Part shown: positions 58,054-64,000 of the stretch, in pieces | Numbering within the stretch: position 1 is the first letter of the stretch | How the letters are laid out: every line of letters starts with the position of its first letter | DNA from: Owenia fusiformis | Taxonomy: Eukaryota > Annelida > Polychaeta > Sabellida > Oweniidae | Assembly (NCBI GenBank): GCA_903813345.2 | Contig: CAIIXF020000012.1 | Span: 19,163,520-19,227,519, forward strand | Direction of reading: 5' to 3' | DNA: 64,000 nt | Position numbers and translations under genes: made by a program | The notes under the pieces: generated by a model | Databases searched by the model: none | What the model saw: the letters and a program-made list of their open reading frames with translations, nothing else | What the model was told of the DNA's origin: nothing

Positions 58054-59600
58054 CAGGGTGGGCCAAAAAAAACCACCCCCCTAGTCATTAATTCTGATAA
58101 ATATTTATTTTTTAACACGTACACCAACAATGATATATCATGTTAAAGATAATTTAATTTGCAACAAAATGATATATAATAGAACAGTTTTCAACAACCA
58201 TGGCTCGAGATATAACCATTTATGTGACATGGGGGTCAAAAAACACCTTTTCAATTTTTATCGATTTTGCGAACAATAGTCTATTTCTACCAAATTTTAC
58301 TTTTCAGTTAAAAATTGCAACATTGTCATGAGTCTTTCATTATTGGATATTATATATTGTTTTCATTCAGTTTTTGAACCATGCATGCTCAATAAACATC
58401 TGTATGCTTATAAAACAAATTCATTTCTTCTTCAGTCTGTCCAAATATGACTCAATAGAGCCACCCCCGGACTCACCTTCTGATCGGATTATTCGCTAAA
58501 GACACGAAAACCATTGGTATAATTGATGGATCTATGCGGAAGTACCATCAAACTTCTTATTATTCATTCTTTCAGTTTGTCTACATCCCTGATAGGCTAG
58601 TGATCTTCATTGACCAACTGTTTTAAATGCCCCAAGTACTTTACATGTAATCAACAGGATAGAGTCTATATATCAGTAAGCAAGAATAGGGACATTTGCG
58701 ATAAAAGGCTACTCAAATCGACATTTTTCTGAAAGGGTAGTGGTGTCCCCTCGGTGTTTCCCAAAACATGCAGGCCCTGTTTTTGTTGAACTAGGAGGAA
58801 AAATATATATACTCTGAATGTTAATGACATGAGATGTTAAAAAGGACTCCTCAAGGATATAAAAACATTTCTTTCATTTTCTGATAGGAAAGGGCTTCAT
58901 CACACAGGTCCAATTCTACCCTGGAGTTTTTGGAGATTCGAAATGACACCATCTCTAGCCCGGACAAATGGCTTACTGGCAGTCCAGATGCCAATAATGT
59001 TGATTACTATACCTGGGGGCATCTAGAAAAGTTGGTATTTAAAGATACCCAGCCTATCAGGGATGTAGAAGAATTAAAAGAAAGAATAACTAGCAGTTGA
59101 ATGGTACTTCCGCATACATCCATCAATTATGCCATCAACCAATGGCTTCCGCGTCTTAAGGGAATAATCCGATCAGAGGATGGGTCAGGGGTGGGTCTAT
59201 TGAGCCATATTGGGACAGACTGAAGAAGAAATGAATTGGTTTTATAAGCATACACATGTTTATTGAGCATGCATGGTTCAAAACCTGAATGAAAACAATA
59301 TATAATATCCAATAATGAAAAACTAATGACAATGTTGCAATTTTTAACTGAACAGTAAAATTTGGTAAAAATAGGCTAAAATCGCAAAATCGATGAAAAT
59401 TGAAAAGGTGTTTTTTGACCCCCATGTCACATAAATGGTTATATCTCGAGCCAGGGTTGTTGAAAACTGTTCTATTATATATCATTTTGTTGCAAATTAA
59501 ATTATCTTTAAAATGATATATCATTTTTGGTGTACATGTTAAAAAATAAATATTTATCAGAACTAATGGCTAGGGGGGTGGTTTTTTTTGGCCCACCCTG
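58054..59600 (+). mobile_element. Foldback mariner-like transposon with transposase remnant
   Basis: Termini CAGGGTGGGCCAAAAAAAAC / GTTTTTTTTGGCCCACCCTG are flanked by TA on both sides, as in Tc1/mariner insertions. The arms are ~550 bases and highly similar (for example CGAGATATAACCATTTATGT and AACAAAATGATATATAATAG with inverted counterparts). In the loop, 58981-59100 encodes SPDANNVDYYTWGHLEKLVF..RDVEELKERITSS and a stop. This matches the SPDLNP.DY..WG.L..LV..EL motif of mariner-type transposase C-termini, with the usual LNP altered. The 5' half of the gene is missing, and the flank downstream of it is duplicated in inverse order at the left. Confidence 0.8.
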
Positions 59601-60009
59601 TATATATATTTCTTGTAAGATACTGATAGATAATTACTAAGTATTTTACTTTTAAAAGAACATCTTTGAGTGCAATGGTCAGATTGATAAAAAGCCAGTA
59701 TGTTGAACTACGTAGGTTCAGCTCGTGCAATCGAATTCAATGAAACAAAATAACAGTGTTGAGGCTTATGGTCGAGCGTGACATCTATAAATTTAATTTA
59801 GTACTAAAGGTAAAATTGTTCCCATATACCCGCATCCATCTACCATTGGTTATGATGTTATTTAAGAGGTCCACTGCTGAAATACAGGCCCTCTAGACTT
59901 CCACCAACGCAAACACCAGTTCTGACATCGCGAACTACGTTCCTTGCACTCGAACCACGATTCTCACATCGTGAACGTGAAATCTTTAGTCTCAAACTCT
60001 GATGAGGAT

Positions 60010-60963
60010 TACCCTACGCGCAGAGTCTAGTTTAAAGGGTTCCGACAGAGGGGGAGAAACACCAGGGTTCAAAGATGACATACGCTTATAATGTAAATCT
60101 GTATTGAGATGACACGGTCGCTGATTGGTCAAAAGTCGACAAACAAATGACGTCATCAATGGCGGTTTCAAAATTTTCGAGTGTTAACCAATATCATAGC
60201 TTCTCATTTCACATCAAGATAAAGAAAGGTGTACGGAATATGCCTATATCAATTATAACATCCCATCGAAGTGTAGTATTTGATAACTAGCCGATGAAAA
60301 TTCGATCGAACGAAGGTGGTAAGCAAGAGAGGTAATTATGTCTGTCATCTTGAAACTCTGGGGCTTTCCCTCCTCTTGGTTCCGATAAGCATCCCGTATA
60401 AAAACAATATGGCGGCACCAGGTGAATCAACTGGATCAGTCCATTTTTAAGAAACAAGGGGAGTTCTGTAAAATCCAGTTTATTGAAATTGTCTTTGAGA
60501 TAAAGTAATCCGTTTATAATGATTTTGAAAACATTATCCATAGAGTGATTGCGTTCAAAGAATATGTACAACAGCCAATATAAATAATTGTATTAGAACT
60601 GCTTTGTTTCATTTGTGGATATTTCATATGCCAAGCTGTGTGCTATTACGTTATGGGGAAAATATGTCAATTTTTCCTTATTATACACAAATAGAAGATC
60701 CTGAAACTTCACCCATAAATGTGGAATTGATTTGTCAAAATAAAAATCACCCTTTTATAAATATGTGACGATCTATAATAAACTTATACTATATAACAGT
60801 TAGAGGTGTTGACACAACGACCTCGAGCCTGTGAACCCTTGAGTATTATTCCGGGATCGGGCCTTTTATACTAAACGGTGAGCAACACCAGAAACGAGCG
60901 TTCGATTTGCTAAACGATATGCGTCACCCTTTAAGGAGTGAAGTCCAAGGAATGCAAAGGGTA
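60010..60963. mobile_element. 954-bp TACCCT..AGGGTA element with 9-bp TSD
   Basis: Starts TACCCTACGCGCAGAGTCTA, ends GGAATGCAAAGGGTA, and is flanked by a perfect 9-bp repeat GATGAGGAT (60001-60009 and 60964-60972). It is the largest of three complete copies here. Its interior includes a LINE-like fragment (60287-60720, minus strand) and a repeat (60855-60925) also found near 31675-31860. No transposase was recognised. Confidence 0.85.
60287..60720 (-). mobile_element. LINE-like fragment inside the 60-kb element
   Basis: Minus-strand text VKFQDLLFVYNKEKLTYFP, then after a stop IFFERNHSMDNVFKIIINGL and LYLKDNFNKLDFTELP. It resembles the linker downstream of the reverse transcriptase in L1/Tx1-like LINEs (FF..W...GI..I.DLL...G.F). 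One stop codon interrupts it. The resemblance is judged by eye. Confidence 0.4.
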
Positions 60964-60982
60964 GATGAGGATGTCATGTATA

Positions 60983-61080
60983 TTGTGTATAATGTATATA
61001 TATTATAATTTAATTGAATGTATTCTTTGTATTAATTTGGCTTTCCAAATTGGAGGAAATAAAGGCTCATATCATATCAT
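60983..61080 (+). other. Possible retroelement 3' tail (ATCAT)n
   Basis: GGAAATAAAGGCTCATATCA followed by TATCATCAT looks like the end of a LINE or SINE with a short simple-repeat tail. No attached coding text was found. Confidence 0.3.
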
Positions 61081-61762
61081 CATTTCTAAACTACGGTGAT
61101 AGTATTTAAGTAACGCCATCCTAACTTGTAGAGAATAATTATAGAACAACAGTCATATTCTGAGATCAATTTCGAATGCAAATGGCGCTTGTTCATAAAA
61201 TTGAATGTGACAATGCCAACTCTCATCTTTGGGAAATCTACGTACTTCCTCATGGGTTTTCAAATGAAATAGAAATGGATGACTCTGAGTCTGCTCAATT
61301 ACATTTCTGCTTATCAAGCTTTCCCAAAATTAAATTCTGAATTGCCCCCGATAATGTGACAACTTGAAACACCCGTTACAAATATATGATATGCAAGATA
61401 GTTTGCTTAAATGGATGGGTTTCCGTAACCGGTCATGTTGTAGAGTTCCTAAACTGCGAACACAGTATATTCAATTATTTATAAGGCACCGTCTTGTCCT
61501 GTCAATTACTGATGGACAATACCAAAGAGACGGTGCTTGATCGCCATAATTGATTTTCTTGAACACTGGTTCGGTTTTATGTTTCCACGCTGTATAATCA
61601 ATTATGTTTTTGACCTGTTCATCAAGTGTCCGAATCATTGTGTCATTGCTTTGACCAATTTACAAAAATGCACAAATTGATCAATAGACAATTGGAAGAG
61701 GTTTAGATTTTATTTGCTCACGCCTCATTATACGTCGTCGCTGTTTTTGTTGATTAACATTC

Positions 61763-62538
61763 CACCCTATGCAGACAGAGCCTGTGGGAAATATTGGGTG
61801 CGGCGCAAATGAGCGGAGGGTGCGGAGCTAACGGTCATTTTTGAATTTAGAATTGGGGTATTTCTGAAACTAAGCCGTTTTGGGACTTCAAATATACCAA
61901 GATATGTGTATTTGACACCAAATATCAATAAAATTGTGAAAATAGTAGTGCAATTCATTTTATAGCGACGCAGTATGCCTTAAACATTTCCCAGACCTAT
62001 ATATTTTGAGACTATCCTTTTAATACTGCATCCCCAGCATTCATAAAAAATGGTGTTCAAGATACACTACCCATGCAAATTATTTTTGCATCTTGGAAGC
62101 CGGGCAGTATCTGTGTGATTTTATAAAAATTCGGAAATGTTTTTCAGATATGAGCCCCCTCTAAATATTGGGTGCGGAGCAGCTCCATAAACGTAGCTCC
62201 GCTTCCAAGATGCAAAAATAATTTGTATAGATAGTGTACCTTGAACACCATTTTTTATGAATGCTGGGGACTCAGTATTAAAAGGATAATTTCAAAATAT
62301 ATAGGTCTGGGAAAGGTTTAAGGCACACTGCGTCGCTATAGAATGAATTGCGCTACTATTTTCACAATTGTATTGATATTTGGTGTCAAATACACATATC
62401 TTGGTATATTTGAAGTCCCAAAACGGCTTAGTTCCAGAAATATCCCAAATTTAAATTCAAAAATGACCGTTAGCTCCGCACCCTCCGCTCATTTGCTCCC
62501 CACCCAATATTTCCCACAGGCTCTGTCTGCATAGGGTG
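61763..62538. mobile_element. 776-bp foldback element with 5-bp TSD
   Basis: Ends CACCCTATGCAGACAGAGCC / GGCTCTGTCTGCATAGGGTG, flanked by CATTC (61758-61762 and 62539-62543). The arms (~370 bases) are nearly identical along their length, for example CTAAGCCGTTTTGGGACTTC and ATACCAAGATATGTGTATTT with inverse counterparts. Mirror-image open frames in the two arms are by-products. Confidence 0.8.
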
Positions 62539-62579
62539 CATTCGCGTCAAATAATCTACTTAGTAACGTTTTCCCAAAA

Positions 62580-63885
62580 ATAAACAAGAACCATAAAAAA
62601 TATATTTATTCTTCTGATCGAGACATTTTCTTCATCCATTGTTCGGGTGCATATATTAACTTAGTTGTGCTTTTTGGTAGAGGAAAAAGAGAATACTGTT
62701 ATTGAATGATCATTGGACGTGTTTTTAGTGTTTCACTTCGCTCAAGCAATACACCAGTTGCACTTTCAATGTTTTTAGAAGGAGTACTAATATACGATGT
62801 CCTCTCACTAAGCCGTTCATTAACCGATGATTGACAGATAGCACTTCATGTATTTCACTGAAATAACTTTTATTGATCATGGCACATAATAGATAATCTC
62901 AAGACTACGTGTATATTCAATTTACTGATTAACACTTGCAATAAATTAAGTTTGCTTTAGTATTTTGTGCTGTTATACGTTGTGCCGACAGTATCCATTT
63001 TTATCGCTTACTGTATGCGGCTCTTGCAACATTGTCAGTCCCCAAAGCACATTGTCCTTGGGAATGAAGATTGTTTAGATTCGATGTGTCTCATTTGTTG
63101 AGAAGTCGCCACATGTGCTTTAATAGAGACCTAAATTAAGATAAACGTCACGTCCGCGTTGTACGTGTATTAGTAATATTAGACAATTCTCTAATTTCAA
63201 AGATTGTTCGGCGGTTTGAAATGTTTTAAGGAGTGAGAAACGTCTAGGGGGTGAACTATCCAGGGGATGAAATTTCTAAGGGGTGAAACGTACAAGGGAT
63301 TGACAGTCTAGGGGTGAAACGTCCAATGGGTGAATTGTTTTGCTTTAAACCAGACAGAACATTGATTAATAGACGACGAGTAACATTGACATATTTGACA
63401 TTGAGTAATCGGGTAAAGATCGATCAAAAAAGCAAATTGATCTGACGATTTCTTATATATATATTTCTTAAGTATATAGACTATATATTCAAAGGATAGT
63501 CACCGGACATCGTCACACTTAGAGGGCATTATCACCAACAATATACAATTGTATAACTCTTTTAATCCAGAATACTTTATATATATATAAATATGGAGAT
63601 TATAAACAAATTTATTGATCAGAAAAATGAATACATTTTCCACGTGTATGATTTCGTAAATAATTTTATTGAAAAAGATTAGGCAATAAACAATTAAAAT
63701 CTCTCCATCCGGAAGTGGTTACAAAAGTGTAGCAATGATTCAGGCTAAACACCAATGCCAGTCACAAAAATTTGGCGTAGCTCTTCCTCATCCGATCCCA
63801 TATAAAATCAGGTTTCACACGAAGCAAACTCTTTGGATTATCTAGTAACCTTTTTTACATGTAAGCTCAAAGAAACGCATAATCT
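62580..63885. other. Intergenic, no gene recognised
   Basis: Contains a short degenerate tandem (63228-63336) of GGGGTGAAACGTCnA-type ~18-base units and AT microsatellites near 63456-63470 and 63578-63590. No gene features. Confidence 0.4.
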
Positions 63886-63889
63886 GAAA

Positions 63890-64000
63890 GGTCTATGTGC
63901 AGTATGGCAAGTGGTTTTAGACAGTCATATCTTTCACCATGCGTGCTTTCTTGGCATAAATACAGTGTTTTGTATTAAAATAATATGTTTTCTTTCAAGT
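63890..64000 (+). mobile_element. Arm of the 30.2-kb inverted-repeat element, truncated by the window
   Basis: CAGTATGGCAAGTGGTTTTA, CATATCTTTCACCATG and ATATGTTTTCTTTCAAGT match the left arm at 30206-30325 in the same orientation. The rest lies beyond the window. Confidence 0.8.

Noticed and set aside
61767-62534. Two near-identical 63-codon frames on opposite strands
   Set aside because: They are mirror images in the two arms of the 61763-62538 foldback element.

Overview
The window looks like AT-rich nuclear DNA from a marine invertebrate. Genes are broken into small exons bounded by GT..AG introns, there are no bacterial-style operons, and most of the sequence is decayed transposons, hairpin (inverted-repeat) elements and minisatellites. 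A lophotrochozoan, perhaps a mollusc, fits best. The clues are secreted chitin-binding genes, many ACATGTAC-type words, and a TTTAGCTCAC..GTCCGTCTGTCC repeat that I associate with mollusc-like genomes. This placement is inference; nothing here fixes the species.

The coherent biological content is a tandem array on the minus strand, 10.5-54.2 kb. It holds seven apparently intact genes and one pseudogene for small secreted proteins with two peritrophin-A (CBM14) chitin-binding domains. All intact members have four coding exons with the same intron phases (1, 2, 1). Exon 1 is a signal peptide. Exon 2 holds most of domain 1. Exon 3 holds the last cysteine of domain 1 and the first four cysteines of domain 2. 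Exon 4 holds the end of domain 2 plus a variable, often acidic tail. Gene order along the plus axis is A (10510-12183), B pseudogene (13379-14483), C (17840-21368), D (25916-27464), E (31382-36591), F (39071-43346), G (44088-47955) and H (51179-54166). A-E form one subfamily, whose domain 1 carries an extra CxC plus one more Cys. F-H form a second subfamily starting MMKY. F and G are a recent duplicate pair.

The products are predicted to be secreted and to bind chitin or a similar polysaccharide, for example in a peritrophic or mucus lining, cuticle, radula or shell matrix. The sequence does not say which.

The flanks (1-10.5 kb and 54.2-64 kb) and the introns hold mobile-element debris. This includes a 5'-truncated LINE in intron 2 of gene E, LINE relics at 55.5-57.5 and 60.3-60.7 kb, a Crypton/KIAA1958-like relic split by a later insertion at 24.5-25.6 kb, and a foldback mariner at 58-59.6 kb. 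There are also several non-autonomous element families whose target-site duplications can be read directly. The clearest is a TACCCT..AGGGTA family with perfect 9-bp duplications at three sites. Two unrelated 33-bp minisatellites lie in introns of genes C and H. I recognised no host genes outside the chitin-binding array.
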